Positions 1 to 10,761 of a stretch of 64,000 bases of DNA are shown here, piece by piece. Source of the stretch: Chryseobacterium sp. Leaf180 (GTDB lineage Bacteria > Bacteroidota > Bacteroidia > Flavobacteriales > Weeksellaceae). The translations under genes were made by a program, and so were the position numbers. The stretch spans positions 1,473,923 to 1,537,922 of the forward strand of contig NZ_LMPJ01000001.1 of assembly GCF_001424585.1 (NCBI RefSeq), given 5' to 3'. A model generated the notes under the pieces. That model worked only from the letters and a program-made list of their open reading frames with translations. It made no database searches and was not told where the DNA came from. Each line of letters begins with the position of its first letter. Within the stretch, counting starts at the first letter, position 1.

Positions 1-1
1 T

Positions 2-382
2 TTTTTCAAAGCTGCACTAACGGGAGTTACAGCGAACGTATTGCCAACTTTGGAATTTCAGTATCCAAACGTAAATTTTAATGACAGAAGTTCAGTTTTA
101 GCAACTGCAAAAGCATTGGAAGATACAGGTGTTGCCGCTTATAACGGTGCAGGAAAGTATATTAAAAATGCAGCTTATCTGGTAATTGCAGGTCAGATTG
201 TTTCAGTTGAAGCAAGACACGCATCAGCGATCAGATCGCTTATAAGTCCGGGAACAACTTCTTTTGCAGGTGATGATGTAATCGACGCAAACGGTCTTGA
301 TGTGGCAAAAGAGCCAAAAGAAATCGTAGGTGTTGCAGGAGCATTCATCAAAACGCCATTTACCTGGAAAGAAAGAATCTAA
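2..382 (+). CDS. Ferritin-like domain protein, 5' end outside window
   Basis: The reading frame is open to the left edge of the window, so the N-terminus is missing; the TTG at 41 is internal and is not a real start. The visible 126 codons contain an EDTGVAAY segment followed by SVEARHAS, the paired Glu...Glu-x-x-His pattern of the second half of a ferritin-like four-helix bundle (PF13668-type). The next gene carries the same two motifs (EDTGVRAY and SVEARHAS), so the two are tandem paralogues 29 bp apart and probably one transcript. Family members are often exported and of unknown substrate; an iron or oxidative-stress role is inference only. Confidence 0.8.
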   Translation, partial: FFKAALTGVTANVLPTLEFQYPNVNFNDRSSVLATAKALEDTGVAAYNGAGKYIKNAAYLVIAGQIVSVEARHASAIRSLISPGTTSFAGDDVIDANGLDVAKEPKEIVGVAGAFIKTPFTWKERI

Positions 383-411
383 ACTAACCTCAATTATTTA
401 AATTTACCATT

Positions 412-1236
412 ATGAATTTTCTAAAAATACTAGATAAAATTGCGAACGAAGATTTGTCGTTCAAGCAAACATCGCGTGCGGGAGCACTTTCAGATCTTAC
501 TGCATTCGGAAAAAAAGCAGCAGCAGTTGCCATTCCTCTAGGATTGGCAGGAGCAATGTCTGGAAACGCAAAAGCACAGGTAGCTACACCTGCGCCAACT
601 ACAGGTAATCCTGTAACAGCGAAAAGTGCACTTACAGATGCGTTACAGTTAGCTCTTACATTGGAATATCTTGAAGATGATTATTACACGAAAGGTTTGG
701 CTATGACCAACCTGATCCCAACAGCGGACCGTGTCATTTTCCAGCAGATTTTAAAGCACGAAAGTGCTCACGTTGCTTTCCTTAAAAGTACTTTAACTTC
801 TTTAGGTGTAACTCCAGGAGCAAAACCAAACTTTAACTATACCTTAAACGGTCAGTTCTCACCAATGACTAATTACACTCAGTTTCTTGTGCTAGCTCAG
901 GCTTTTGAAGATACTGGTGTAAGAGCATATAAAGGTCAGGCAGGAAATGTAATGTCTAGCCAGGCAGTGTTGCAGGCAGCGTTACAGATTCACTCAGTAG
1001 AAGCGAGACACGCGTCTATGGTAAGAAGAATTCGTGCTCAAAAAGGATGGATTGAAGGAAACGATGGTGGGAACATGCCTTCTCAGACAAACGCTGTTTA
1101 CGCAGGTGAAGAGCAGACAATTCAGGCCGGATTTAATACAGCAACTAAATTTGGTGCAGCGGCAGGTTCTGCAGCTTATGACGAAATTCTTACCACTGCA
1201 CAGACAACAGCAATCGCTAGTTTGTTTATTCAGTAA
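412..1236 (+). CDS. Ferritin-like domain protein, probably exported
   Basis: 274 residues. The N-terminus has a charged stretch, then a hydrophobic segment (about residues 37-51) ending in GNAKAQ, which looks like an export signal, although no twin-arginine pair is visible. The ferritin-like domain (about 70-205) shows LEYLEDDYY, HESAHVAFL, AFEDTGVRAY and SVEARHAS, supplying the Glu and His residues expected of a di-metal helical bundle. The last 60 residues are not part of the bundle. It lies 29 bp after a paralogue and ends before a good intrinsic terminator, so the pair probably forms an operon. Substrate and physiological role cannot be read from sequence. Confidence 0.85.
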   Translation: MNFLKILDKIANEDLSFKQTSRAGALSDLTAFGKKAAAVAIPLGLAGAMSGNAKAQVATPAPTTGNPVTAKSALTDALQLALTLEYLEDDYYTKGLAMTNLIPTADRVIFQQILKHESAHVAFLKSTLTSLGVTPGAKPNFNYTLNGQFSPMTNYTQFLVLAQAFEDTGVRAYKGQAGNVMSSQAVLQAALQIHSVEARHASMVRRIRAQKGWIEGNDGGNMPSQTNAVYAGEEQTIQAGFNTATKFGAAAGSAAYDEILTTAQTTAIASLFIQ

Positions 1237-1260
1237 TAAATAGCTTTTAAGTATAGTACA

Positions 1261-1296
1261 AATCCTCTTCTGCTTTGCCAAAAGAGGATTTTTTAT
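1261..1296 (+). terminator. Intrinsic terminator of the ferritin-like pair
   Basis: A perfect 9-bp stem (AATCCTCTT / AAGAGGATT) is followed on the + strand by a run of T, 25 bp after the stop codon of the second ferritin-like gene. Confidence 0.85.
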
Positions 1297-1310
1297 TTAT
1301 TTAAAACAAA

Positions 1311-1337
1311 AATTCCCGGAATAGTTTTCCGGGAATT
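1311..1337 (-). terminator. Hairpin at the 3' end of the ABC-F gene
   Basis: A perfect 11-bp stem (AATTCCCGGAA / TTCCGGGAATT) with a 5-nt loop lies 25 bp beyond the ABC-F stop codon. On the minus strand it is followed by a T-rich tract, so it probably terminates that convergent gene. Confidence 0.7.
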
Positions 1338-1361
1338 TTATTATTAAAATAATGCTGCTAA

Positions 1362-3011
<1,650 letters not shown>

Positions 3012-3099
3012 CGAAAAGAAATCGGGTAATTATAATATTGTAATTATCAAGTTTTTGTAGGCGCAGTTTTTGATTATCACACGAGCAGATTTTATTTAA

Positions 3100-3558
3100 A
3101 TGAAAATAGAAAAGACAGTTACGATTCTTAACAAAAGAGCAAAATTCGAGTATGAAATTCTCGAGCAGGTAGAGGCCGGCATCGTACTGACAGGAACAGA
3201 GATAAAATCGTTAAGGTCTTCTAAGGCTTCTATCACAGAATCTTTCTGTCAGTTTATTGATAATGAGTTATATATTATTAATATGATGATCGATGAATAT
3301 AAGCTGGGTACCTTTTATAATCACAAGACAAAAAGGGAACGAAAATTGCTGTTGCACAAAAAAGAAATTCTGCGTTTTGAAAAGAAGATGAAAGACGCCG
3401 GAAACACGATTATCGCATTGAAGTTGTATATCAATAGCAGTGGGAAGGCTAAGGTTTTAATAGCATTGGCGAGAGGTAAAAAACTCTTTGATAAGAGAGA
3501 GGCCATAAAAGATAGAGAAAATAAGCGAAACCTCGACAGAATATTAAAGAAAAGTTAA
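3100..3558 (+). CDS. smpB: SsrA-binding protein SmpB
   Basis: 152 residues, the usual SmpB length. It binds tmRNA and delivers it to stalled ribosomes during trans-translation in the cytoplasm. Diagnostic segments are LNKRAKFEYEI near the N-terminus, GIVLTGTEIKSLR, the KLYINSSGKAKV strand and the basic C-terminal tail GKKLFDKREAIKDRENKR that enters the decoding centre. No ssrA gene was seen in this window, so tmRNA must be encoded elsewhere. The gene starts divergently from the ABC-F gene, about 115 bp away, and is probably transcribed alone. Confidence 0.97.
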   Translation: MKIEKTVTILNKRAKFEYEILEQVEAGIVLTGTEIKSLRSSKASITESFCQFIDNELYIINMMIDEYKLGTFYNHKTKRERKLLLHKKEILRFEKKMKDAGNTIIALKLYINSSGKAKVLIALARGKKLFDKREAIKDRENKRNLDRILKKS

Positions 3559-3635
3559 AAATCACTTTGAAAACTTTGTTTATAAAGAAAAATTATATTT
3601 ATTTTGCAATATCAATTATTTAATCAATTAATTCT

Positions 3636-5105
3636 ATGAAAAATCTAAAGTTAGGACTTTCAGCAGTGGCGCTTACTGTGGCCTCTACTGTTTTTGCCCA
3701 GACGACCAACAATCCGTGGTTAATCGGAGTTGGTGCGCACGGCGAAAATCACATAGCAGTGCGTAACGACATCAGTGGTTCGTTTGCTGTGAAAAATTTA
3801 CAAAAGAGAATGTTCAACGTAGGGAACTATTCTATCACTCCGCCATTATCTAAATTAACTGTTGCGAGAAACATCGCAAAAGGTTTTGTAATCGACTGGT
3901 CTACTACTGTAGGTAACGTTGAGAACATGAGATTTAATAACGGTAAAGAATTTATGTTGATGACCGGTTTAGGTCTTCAGGTAAAAGCTGCAGGTCTTCT
4001 TTGGGACGAAGAGTCTTGGTTTGATCCGTATTTGAGAGTTGGTGGTAACTACCTTAGACAAGATTACACAGGTCTTACATTTCCTAGAACTGATGTAACA
4101 GGTCTTCTTCTTACAAACGGAGAAAACGGTAATGAAAACGGTAAAGCTAATTTCTTTACAGTTTCTGCTGGTGCTGGTGCTAACTTCTGGTTGACTAAGA
4201 ACTTCGGTCTTGGTGTAACTGGAGATTACGTAGGTACTCCAACAGACAAAGCTCAGTATGCAAACTTTTGGCAAGCTTCTGCTTCCTTATTATTTAGATT
4301 TGGAAACAGAGATAGAGATAAGGATGGTATCCTAGATAAAGATGATTTGTGTCCTGATACACCAGGTTTACCAGAATTCCAGGGATGTCCTGATACAGAC
4401 GGTGATGGAGTTCCAGATAAAGACGATCAGTGTCCAGATGTTGCTGGTCCGGTTGAAAACAACGGTTGCCCTTGGCCAGATACTGATGGAGACGGAATTA
4501 TCGACAAAGATGATGCTTGTCCTACAGTTGCAGGTCCTGCAGAAAACAACGGTTGTCCTTGGCCAGATACTGACGGCGACGGAATCTTAGATAAGGATGA
4601 TGCTTGTCCTAATGTACCAGGTGTTGCTGAATTCCAAGGATGTCCTCCTCCAGCGAAACCACCAATCGTTGAGGTTTTGACAACTGAATTGAAAGATATC
4701 TTGTTTGACTTTAACAAAGCTACAATCAGACCTCAGTCTAACGGTAGATTAGATAATGCTGCTAAAATTATTAAAGAAGCTCCAGTTGAGAACTTTGTAG
4801 TAGTAGGTATGACGGATAAAAAAGGTAGCGATGCTTACAACTTAAAACTTTCTAGAGAAAGAGCTGCATCTGTAGTAAATGCTTTGGAAGCGAGAGGCGT
4901 AAATCCATCAGTGCTTAAATCAATCGGTATCGGTGAGCAGGAAGCTACAGTTCCAGAAACAGCTACTGACGCTGAAAGAATGGCTGACAGAAAAGTAATC
5001 GTAAGAGCTGTAACAGGATCTGAGTGGGAAACCATGAAGAAAAATGATATGACAGTTGCTACGCCTGTTAAGAAAAAAGCTCCGGCTAAGAAAAAAAGAA
5101 AATAA
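3636..5105 (+). CDS. OmpA family outer-membrane protein with thrombospondin type 3 repeats
   Basis: 489 residues. Order of parts: a signal peptide ending near VFAQ; an N-terminal beta-barrel-like domain (about 25-230); four calcium-binding thrombospondin type 3 repeats with the DTDGDG pattern and CP pairs (about 231-340); an OmpA-like peptidoglycan-binding domain (about 350-460, containing LFDFNKATIRP and the LSRERAASVVNAL helix); and a lysine-rich tail. This is the common Flavobacteriia porin-like protein that tethers outer membrane to peptidoglycan. Codon use looks like that of a highly expressed gene. A strong terminator follows. A near-match to the -7 box (TTATTTTG) lies upstream but is not exact. 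Confidence 0.93.
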   Translation: MKNLKLGLSAVALTVASTVFAQTTNNPWLIGVGAHGENHIAVRNDISGSFAVKNLQKRMFNVGNYSITPPLSKLTVARNIAKGFVIDWSTTVGNVENMRFNNGKEFMLMTGLGLQVKAAGLLWDEESWFDPYLRVGGNYLRQDYTGLTFPRTDVTGLLLTNGENGNENGKANFFTVSAGAGANFWLTKNFGLGVTGDYVGTPTDKAQYANFWQASASLLFRFGNRDRDKDGILDKDDLCPDTPGLPEFQGCPDTDGDGVPDKDDQCPDVAGPVENNGCPWPDTDGDGIIDKDDACPTVAGPAENNGCPWPDTDGDGILDKDDACPNVPGVAEFQGCPPPAKPPIVEVLTTELKDILFDFNKATIRPQSNGRLDNAAKIIKEAPVENFVVVGMTDKKGSDAYNLKLSRERAASVVNALEARGVNPSVLKSIGIGEQEATVPETATDAERMADRKVIVRAVTGSEWETMKKNDMTVATPVKKKAPAKKKRK

Positions 5106-5127
5106 TTAGATTTTCTTAATACTATAA

Positions 5128-5158
5128 ATACCTTCGGTTTTCCGGAGGTATTTTTTTT
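5128..5158 (+). terminator. Intrinsic terminator of the OmpA-family gene
   Basis: Stem ATACCTTCGG / CCGGAGGTAT (one G-U pair) followed by eight T, 22 bp after the stop codon. Confidence 0.9.
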
Positions 5159-5173
5159 ATGCCTGAAATTGAT

Positions 5174-5181
5174 TATTTTTG
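5174..5181 (+). promoter_or_regulatory. -7 box deciding the yebC start
   Basis: TATTTTTG, an exact TAnnTTTG match, with the G 22 nt before the ATG at 5203. It lies on top of the alternative TTG start at 5179, so that codon cannot be the start if this promoter is used. Confidence 0.6.
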
Positions 5182-5202
5182 TTTAAATATTACAAAAGAA
5201 AA

Positions 5203-5943
5203 ATGGGAAGAGCATTTGAATATAGAAAAGCATCTAAGATGGCCCGCTGGGATAAAATGGCCAAAACTTTTTCGAAAATCGGGAAAGATATTGCATTAGC
5301 GGTAAAAGCTGGAGGATCAGATCCAGAAGCAAATCCTGCACTGCGAAGATGTATTCAGAATGCTAAAGGCGCCAACATGCCTAAAGACAATGTGGAGCGT
5401 GCCATCAAGAAAGCGAGTGGAGCTGATGCAGAAAACTATGAGGAAATCACATATGAAGGTTACGGTCAAGGTGGTGTCGCATTTTTCGTTGAATGCACAA
5501 CCAATAACACAACGCGTACTGTAGCTAACGTTCGTGCTATTTTCAATAAATTTGATGGAAACTTAGGTAAGAATGGTGAGTTGGCATTTATCTTCGACAG
5601 AAAAGGAATTTTCAGTATCGATCGTGCTCAGATCAAAATGGATTGGGATGATTTTGAAATGGAAATGATCGACGGCGGCGCAGAAGATGTAGAAAGCGAC
5701 GATGATGAGGTAATGATTACCACAGCTTTTGAAGACTTCGGAATGTTATCACATAAGCTTGATGAGCTTGGTATTGAAGTAAAAAGTGCTGAATTGCAGA
5801 GAATTCCTAATCTTTCAAAAGATGTTAGCGACGAGCAGTTTAAAGCCAATATGAAGATGCTCGAACGCTTCGAGGAAGATGACGATGTGCAGAATGTCTT
5901 CCATAATATGGAGATTACAGACGCGCATCTGGAGGCGATGTAA
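5203..5943 (+). CDS. YebC/PmpR family protein
   Basis: 246 residues from the ATG at 5203, close to the 240-250 typical of the family. The sequence begins MGRAFEYRKASKMARWDKMAK; most family members start with this kind of basic helix followed by the KxxxxIxxA segment, ANMPKDN (the conserved middle motif), YEGYGQGG and NVRAIFNKFDG. The family was described as transcriptional regulators (PmpR), and some YebC proteins have since been linked to translation of proline-rich stretches; which applies here is unknown. An in-frame TTG eight codons upstream is rejected because it overlaps the promoter box. Single-gene transcription unit between the ompA terminator and the phosphoesterase gene. Confidence 0.93.
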   Translation: MGRAFEYRKASKMARWDKMAKTFSKIGKDIALAVKAGGSDPEANPALRRCIQNAKGANMPKDNVERAIKKASGADAENYEEITYEGYGQGGVAFFVECTTNNTTRTVANVRAIFNKFDGNLGKNGELAFIFDRKGIFSIDRAQIKMDWDDFEMEMIDGGAEDVESDDDEVMITTAFEDFGMLSHKLDELGIEVKSAELQRIPNLSKDVSDEQFKANMKMLERFEEDDDVQNVFHNMEITDAHLEAM

Positions 5944-6003
5944 ATATAATCTTAGATTCATATACAGTTCACTTTCAAGTCTTTTCTTTGCTTAAAATCT
6001 TTT

Positions 6004-6828
6004 ATGAAAAGAAATCTTGAGCTGGTAGTGATTTCTGATGTGCATCTTGGTACATACGGCTGCAAAGCCAAAGAACTGCTTCGGTATTTGAATTCCATTC
6101 AGCCTAAAACGCTCGTTTTGAATGGTGATATTATCGATATCTGGCAGTTCAAAAAATCTTATTTTCCGAAAACGCATCTTAAGGTGATCAAGAAAATTCT
6201 TTCTTTTGCCACCAAGAATACAGATGTATACTACATTACCGGAAATCATGACGAAATGTTCAGGAAATTTACAGACTTTGAGTTGGGCAAACTCAAAGTC
6301 TGTAATAAACTGTGCCTTGAACTTGACCGAAAAAAAACCTGGATTTTTCACGGAGATGTTTTTGATGCTTCCGTGCAGCACTCAAAGTGGATTGCAAAGC
6401 TTGGAGGCAAAGGCTACGATCTTCTGATTGTAATTAATAATCTTGTAAACTGGTTTTTGGACAAACTGGGAAAAGAGAAATATTCATTTTCAAAAAAGAT
6501 TAAAAACAACGTAAAAAAGGCCGTGAAATACATTGGAGATTTTGAACTTACAGCATCAGAACTGGCAATCGACAATGCTTATGATTACGTAATTTGCGGA
6601 CATATTCATCAGCCACAGATTCGTGAAGTGACTAACAGGAAAGGTACGTGCACATACTTAAATTCCGGTGACTGGATCGAAAATCTTTCTGCTTTAGAAT
6701 ATAATCTAGGAAAGTGGAATATTTTCTATTACGAAGAGCATAAAGATCTTCTGAAAGATGAGATCGAAGAAGAATTTGCTGAAATGGATCACGCTGATTT
6801 ACTTAAAATCGTAACACAATTTGCATAA
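6004..6828 (+). CDS. UDP-2,3-diacylglucosamine diphosphatase-like metallophosphoesterase
   Basis: 274 residues. The calcineurin-type di-metal motifs are complete and in order: ISDVHLG (residues 10-16), NGDIID (about 40-45), GNHDE (about 80-84), HGDVFD and CGHIHQP near the C-terminus. This resembles the LpxH-like enzymes of Bacteroidota, which remove UMP from UDP-2,3-diacylglucosamine in lipid A synthesis at the inner membrane face. The downstream glycosyltransferase starts 1 bp after the stop, so the two are almost certainly co-transcribed. A related generic phosphoesterase function cannot be excluded. Confidence 0.85.
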   Translation: MKRNLELVVISDVHLGTYGCKAKELLRYLNSIQPKTLVLNGDIIDIWQFKKSYFPKTHLKVIKKILSFATKNTDVYYITGNHDEMFRKFTDFELGKLKVCNKLCLELDRKKTWIFHGDVFDASVQHSKWIAKLGGKGYDLLIVINNLVNWFLDKLGKEKYSFSKKIKNNVKKAVKYIGDFELTASELAIDNAYDYVICGHIHQPQIREVTNRKGTCTYLNSGDWIENLSALEYNLGKWNIFYYEEHKDLLKDEIEEEFAEMDHADLLKIVTQFA

Positions 6829-6829
6829 C

Positions 6830-7801
6830 ATGAAAGTTCTGTACGCCTTTCAGGGAACGGGAAACGGCCACATCGCACGAGCTCAGCAGATCATTCCCAT
6901 TCTTAAAAAACATGCAACCGTAGATACATTGATCAGCGGACATCAATCGCAGCTGTGTGGTGATTTTGACATTGATTTTCAGCATCGCGGAATTTCTCTG
7001 CTCTACAACAAAACCGGTGGGCTTTCCTATAAAAAAATCATTGCTGAAAACGATTTTAAAAAAACTGTAAAACTGATCCGCGAAATTGACCTGCAGCATT
7101 ACGATCTTATCATAAACGATTACGAACCGATCACTGCGTGGGCAAGTAAAATCAGAGGTTTTAATATGATTGAAATGAGTCATCAGGCAGCTTTAAGTTT
7201 TGCAGAAACGCCAAAACCTAAACGCAAAGAGATTTTCGGAAACTTGTTTTTAAAGCATTACGCTCCGAGCAAAATTAAAATTGGGTTCCACTTTGAGAAT
7301 TATCATTCACAGATCAAAAAACCGGTGATCAGGGAGAAAATTAGAAATTTAAATCCAGAGAGAAATGGCTTTTATATTGTTTATCTTCCCAGTTTTTCAG
7401 ACGAAAATATTATAAAACTGCTTTCGCAAGTCGATGTTCAGTGGAAAGTTTTTTCTAAATATACTAAAACCAATTATAGAATTAATAACATCGAAATTTT
7501 TCCTGTCGGAGAATCGGCATTTCTTTCCAGTTTCGAATTGTGTGAAGGAATTCTGTGCAATGCCGGTTTCGAAGGCCCTGCAGAAGCTTTGTTTTTAAAT
7601 AAAAAACTCTTTGTGATTCCTATTCATCGGCAGTATGAACAGGAATGTAATGCTTTTGCACTTCAGCAAATGGGAATTCCCACTTCAAAAAAATTGGATA
7701 TTGTAGAAATTCAAAAATGGGTTAATTCAGAACAAAATCATCAGGTTTTCTATCCTAATGACGTTGAGGAAACTATTCTAAAAAACGTTTTATCGATGTA
7801 G
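6830..7801 (+). CDS. MurG-like glycosyltransferase
   Basis: 323 residues from the ATG at 6830; the TTG at 6821 lies inside the previous gene and is rejected. The N-terminus MKVLYAFQGTGNGHIARA is the glycine-rich loop of GT-B fold enzymes such as MurG (PF13528-type), and NAGFEGPAEALFLNKKLFVIP matches the C-terminal donor-binding segment. No transmembrane helix is seen. Tight coupling to the LpxH-like gene suggests a role in envelope glycolipid or polysaccharide assembly, but donor and acceptor are unknown. Its last 12 bp overlap the convergent acetyltransferase gene. Confidence 0.85.
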   Translation: MKVLYAFQGTGNGHIARAQQIIPILKKHATVDTLISGHQSQLCGDFDIDFQHRGISLLYNKTGGLSYKKIIAENDFKKTVKLIREIDLQHYDLIINDYEPITAWASKIRGFNMIEMSHQAALSFAETPKPKRKEIFGNLFLKHYAPSKIKIGFHFENYHSQIKKPVIREKIRNLNPERNGFYIVYLPSFSDENIIKLLSQVDVQWKVFSKYTKTNYRINNIEIFPVGESAFLSSFELCEGILCNAGFEGPAEALFLNKKLFVIPIHRQYEQECNAFALQQMGIPTSKKLDIVEIQKWVNSEQNHQVFYPNDVEETILKNVLSM

Positions 7802-8080
7802 AAAAATATCTTCCACATCATTCATCCGCGACATTACAGCGCGGGCGTAAGAGCAGTGCGGATAGACTTTCCAGTTATTGTCGCGCGCATATTTTATAGC
7901 TTCTTCCACAAGATATTTTCCCATTCCACGGCCTTCGAATTCACGGTGAACCAAAACGAAAGATATAATGAGTTTATTTTCTTCAGGAAAAACAGTGTAG
8001 GTCAGTCGGCCAACTTCAGCAGTTTCTTTTTTTAAAGTAATCACGCCGCCGTTTCCGGTTTTTTTATTTTCAAATAGCAT
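7790..8080 (-). CDS. Small GNAT-like N-acetyltransferase (YjdJ type)
   Basis: 96 residues, the size of the short Gcn5-related family PF14542. The acetyl-CoA-binding segment FEGRGMGKYLVEEAIKYARDN (about 49-69) and the following PHCSYARAVM strand are both present. Substrate unknown. Its stop codon lies within the last codons of the convergent glycosyltransferase, giving a 12-bp tail-to-tail overlap with no terminator between them. Confidence 0.85.
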   Translation of the reverse strand: MLFENKKTGNGGVITLKKETAEVGRLTYTVFPEENKLIISFVLVHREFEGRGMGKYLVEEAIKYARDNNWKVYPHCSYARAVMSRMNDVEDIFLHR

Positions 8081-8147
8081 AAAACGGTTTTATATTTTCC
8101 ATCAAAAATTAAACCGACATGTCTTTTGTTGATTTAAAAATGATTCG

Positions 8148-8894
8148 TTAAAGATCTCGTCCCGTATAGTAATTGTAATCTTTGATAACCGTTCCCACGA
8201 ACTGCCGCTCAGTCATTTTAGTAGGATCAATCTCGATTTTCAGAAGCTCTTTTATTTTAGTTGAAAGTCTGCTGATCACTTTGCGGTCATCAAGATTCAG
8301 GGCACTTACGTAGTTTTCTTTGATGATGCGCATATCGTTGTCATTTAAAGCAACAACCTGCGGAAACTGCGGAACATAATCTGCCTGAATATTCTCTAAA
8401 ATTGTATGTGAGATATTGATGTCGTTGCGTAGGGAAATCACCGCCGTTCCGGCTGCCATGTCGCCCAAACGCTGATTGTTTTTTGAAACGATGATGGCAA
8501 TTAAACCAATTAGAAGAATCGAAACATCGATAATTCTGAAAATCCATCGGATCAGATAATCGCCAAAACCTGCCTGATAACCGTCGATTTTCACCACACG
8601 AAGTTTCATGATTTTTTTTCCGGGCGTCTGGCCGTCCATCAGCGTTTCCAGAACCAAAAAATAGAGCTGCGACGGAAGTAGTATTATCAGATAAACAGCA
8701 CCTTGGCTCCAGTTGTCCATTCCCTGTAAAATATAGCCCAGTTTAAAGAACCCGTAAAACAGATAAAGACATAAACCCGCGAAGCTGTATTTTATCAAAA
8801 AGTCAATAAAAAATGCCACGAAGCGCTCACCAACGTTTGAAACATTAAAATTAATATTTACATTTTGTGACGTATTGATCGCTATTTGAGACAT
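8148..8894 (-). CDS. RDD family membrane protein
   Basis: 248 residues. The RDD domain spans about 20-160 with the arginine in VGERFVAFFIDF, the DGQTPGKKIMKLRVV motif between helices two and three, and a final RLGDMAAGT segment. At least three membrane helices are visible. The cytoplasmic tail (160-248) is charged and helical. The gene diverges from the spoIIM-like gene with only 25 bp between starts; RDD, SpoIIM, DUF4129, DUF4350, MoxR and DUF58 genes commonly travel together in Bacteroidota, which ties it to that cluster. Function unknown. Confidence 0.9.
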   Translation of the reverse strand: MSQIAINTSQNVNINFNVSNVGERFVAFFIDFLIKYSFAGLCLYLFYGFFKLGYILQGMDNWSQGAVYLIILLPSQLYFLVLETLMDGQTPGKKIMKLRVVKIDGYQAGFGDYLIRWIFRIIDVSILLIGLIAIIVSKNNQRLGDMAAGTAVISLRNDINISHTILENIQADYVPQFPQVVALNDNDMRIIKENYVSALNLDDRKVISRLSTKIKELLKIEIDPTKMTERQFVGTVIKDYNYYTGRDL

Positions 8895-8919
8895 ATTTTT
8901 TGTTATTTTAGCCTTAGAT

Positions 8920-9939
8920 ATGAGAGAGGTTTACTTCATCAAACAAAATAAAGAAAAATGGTTGGGAATTGAGCAGGTAATCAACGGTAAATTGAAAAAA
9001 AATCCGGATGATCTCTCGTCGCTGTACATCAACCTCATCAACGATCTTTCCTTTGCCCAAACCTATTATCCGAAAAGCAATACCACGGTTTATCTCAATC
9101 ATCTTTCTTCCAGAATTTACCAGAAAATTTATAAAACCAAGCGCACCGAAAAAAACCGGCTTCTGCATTTTTTCTTTACAGAAGTTCCGCTGCTCGTGTA
9201 TGAGTACCGGAGATTCATGACTTATGCTTTTATTTTCTTTTTCATTTTTACGATGGTCGGTGTTTTGTCGGCGATTTACGATAAAGAATTTGTAAATATC
9301 ATTCTTGGTGATGAATATGTAAACCGCACAATTCGGAATATTAAAGCCGGAAATCCGGTAGGCGTTTATCAGGAAGGCAGCACGTGGGGAAGCACAATTA
9401 CTATTACCTTTAATAACATTGGAGTAGGTGCCAAAATGTATCTTTTTGGCATTATTGGCGGCATCGGTTCGCTGTATATTTTGCTTAGCAACTCGATTAT
9501 GCTGGGATCTTTTCAATATTTTTTCTACGAATACGGCGCGTTGAAAGACAGCGCAAAAGGAATCTGGCTTCACGGAGTTTACGAGATTTTCTCAATGGTT
9601 ATCGAGGCGATGTGTGGTCTGATTCTCGGTACGTCGATACTTTTTCCGAAAACATTTTCAAGGTTTGAATCTTTTAAAATCGGTTTTAAAAATTCTTTCA
9701 AAATATATTTGAGTACGATCCCTTTTACAGTCTGTGCTGGTATTATTGAAGGCTATGTTACGCGTCACGCGCTGAAAATGCCTGGAATTCTGAATTTTCT
9801 AATCATCTCTTTCTGCCTTTTCAGCATCGTTTTTTATTACATCATTTTACCGCGGCTGATTCATTTTCAGTATGGCGGAAACGCGGATGAGCTTTTAGAA
9901 AATGCCAAGAAGAATAATAGAAATCCGGAACGTTTTTAA
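8920..9939 (+). CDS. Stage II sporulation protein M-like membrane protein
   Basis: 339 residues, integral membrane protein of the SpoIIM/DUF95 family. After a soluble N-terminal region (1-100) there are several membrane helices with the family's GAL / HGVYEIFSMVIEA region (about 205-225). The organism does not sporulate as far as the genes show; in Bacteroidota this family is found beside MoxR and DUF58 genes, as here, rather than in sporulation. First gene of the five-gene + strand cluster, 18 bp before the DUF4129 gene. Specific role unknown. Confidence 0.88.
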   Translation: MREVYFIKQNKEKWLGIEQVINGKLKKNPDDLSSLYINLINDLSFAQTYYPKSNTTVYLNHLSSRIYQKIYKTKRTEKNRLLHFFFTEVPLLVYEYRRFMTYAFIFFFIFTMVGVLSAIYDKEFVNIILGDEYVNRTIRNIKAGNPVGVYQEGSTWGSTITITFNNIGVGAKMYLFGIIGGIGSLYILLSNSIMLGSFQYFFYEYGALKDSAKGIWLHGVYEIFSMVIEAMCGLILGTSILFPKTFSRFESFKIGFKNSFKIYLSTIPFTVCAGIIEGYVTRHALKMPGILNFLIISFCLFSIVFYYIILPRLIHFQYGGNADELLENAKKNNRNPERF

Positions 9940-9957
9940 TTTTCTGCAATATTGATT

Positions 9958-10755
9958 ATGAAAAAACTCTGGATTCTTTTTTTGATCATTTCAGCAGGAT
10001 TTTTTTCTGCTCAGGAAACGTACTCTTCGCCTCCGCCGCCTGCAGAAGCTGATTCTGAACTGTCGTACGAAGAGCGTGGTTGGTACGATGCCGATTCTGT
10101 TTTAGCAGAGCGGCCCATCACCGAAAGCCAGATTTATCCTAAAAAGTTTAAAGAAAATCTGCTTCAGCGGTACAAGAGCGACGATTTTAAATATCAGGAA
10201 CCAGAAGAGAAAAAATCTGGGTTTTGGGAACGTTTTGCGAGATTTATGAATCGTGTTTTGGCTAAAATTTTTGGTAAAAGTGCGGGTGCTTCAGCTTCTG
10301 GAAACCTTGGTGCGATTGCCATTCGGCTTTTTGCGATTATTTTGGCCGGCTTTGTTCTGTATTTCATCATCAGGTTTTTGGTCGGGAAAGACGGAAATCT
10401 GTTTTTCGGAAAACGGAATAAAAAACTCATCATCAAAGCAGAAAATATCGACGAAAATATTCATGAAATTAATTTTGCAGAAGCCATTTCGCAGTCTGAA
10501 AATGAGCACGATTACCGCTCGGCAATCCGCTATCAGTTTCTTTTGATTTTAAAAAAACTGAGTGACCGAAAAAAAATTGTCTGGAATCCTGAAAAAACAA
10601 ATCACGATTACGAAAATGAAATTTCAGATCTGACACTGAAACAGGATTTTGCAAAGCTTCTTTCCATTTTCGAATATGTTTGGTATGGCGAATTTGCGGT
10701 TGACGCCAAAGATTATGAGCGTATCAAAACACAGTTTCAATCTTTTAAATCTTAA
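9958..10755 (+). CDS. DUF4129 domain membrane protein
   Basis: 265 residues from the ATG at 9958; a TTG two codons earlier is possible but less likely. A signal peptide (residues 1-17, ending FFSAQ) leads into a proline-rich and acidic periplasmic stretch. A membrane helix follows at about 120-142, then a cytoplasmic C-terminal DUF4129 domain with the conserved YRSAIRYQFLLILKKLSD and YVWYGEF segments. DUF4129 proteins are repeatedly encoded beside MoxR/DUF58 genes; some have a fused transglutaminase domain, absent here. Start is 18 bp after the SpoIIM-like stop; next gene begins 6 bp after its stop. Confidence 0.87.
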   Translation: MKKLWILFLIISAGFFSAQETYSSPPPPAEADSELSYEERGWYDADSVLAERPITESQIYPKKFKENLLQRYKSDDFKYQEPEEKKSGFWERFARFMNRVLAKIFGKSAGASASGNLGAIAIRLFAIILAGFVLYFIIRFLVGKDGNLFFGKRNKKLIIKAENIDENIHEINFAEAISQSENEHDYRSAIRYQFLLILKKLSDRKKIVWNPEKTNHDYENEISDLTLKQDFAKLLSIFEYVWYGEFAVDAKDYERIKTQFQSFKS

Positions 10756-10761
10756 AAACAG

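Noticed and set aside
8914..9573. 219-codon open frame on the minus strand inside the SpoIIM-like gene
   Set aside because: It lies wholly within a well-supported gene, has no family resemblance, and such antisense frames are common in this sequence.
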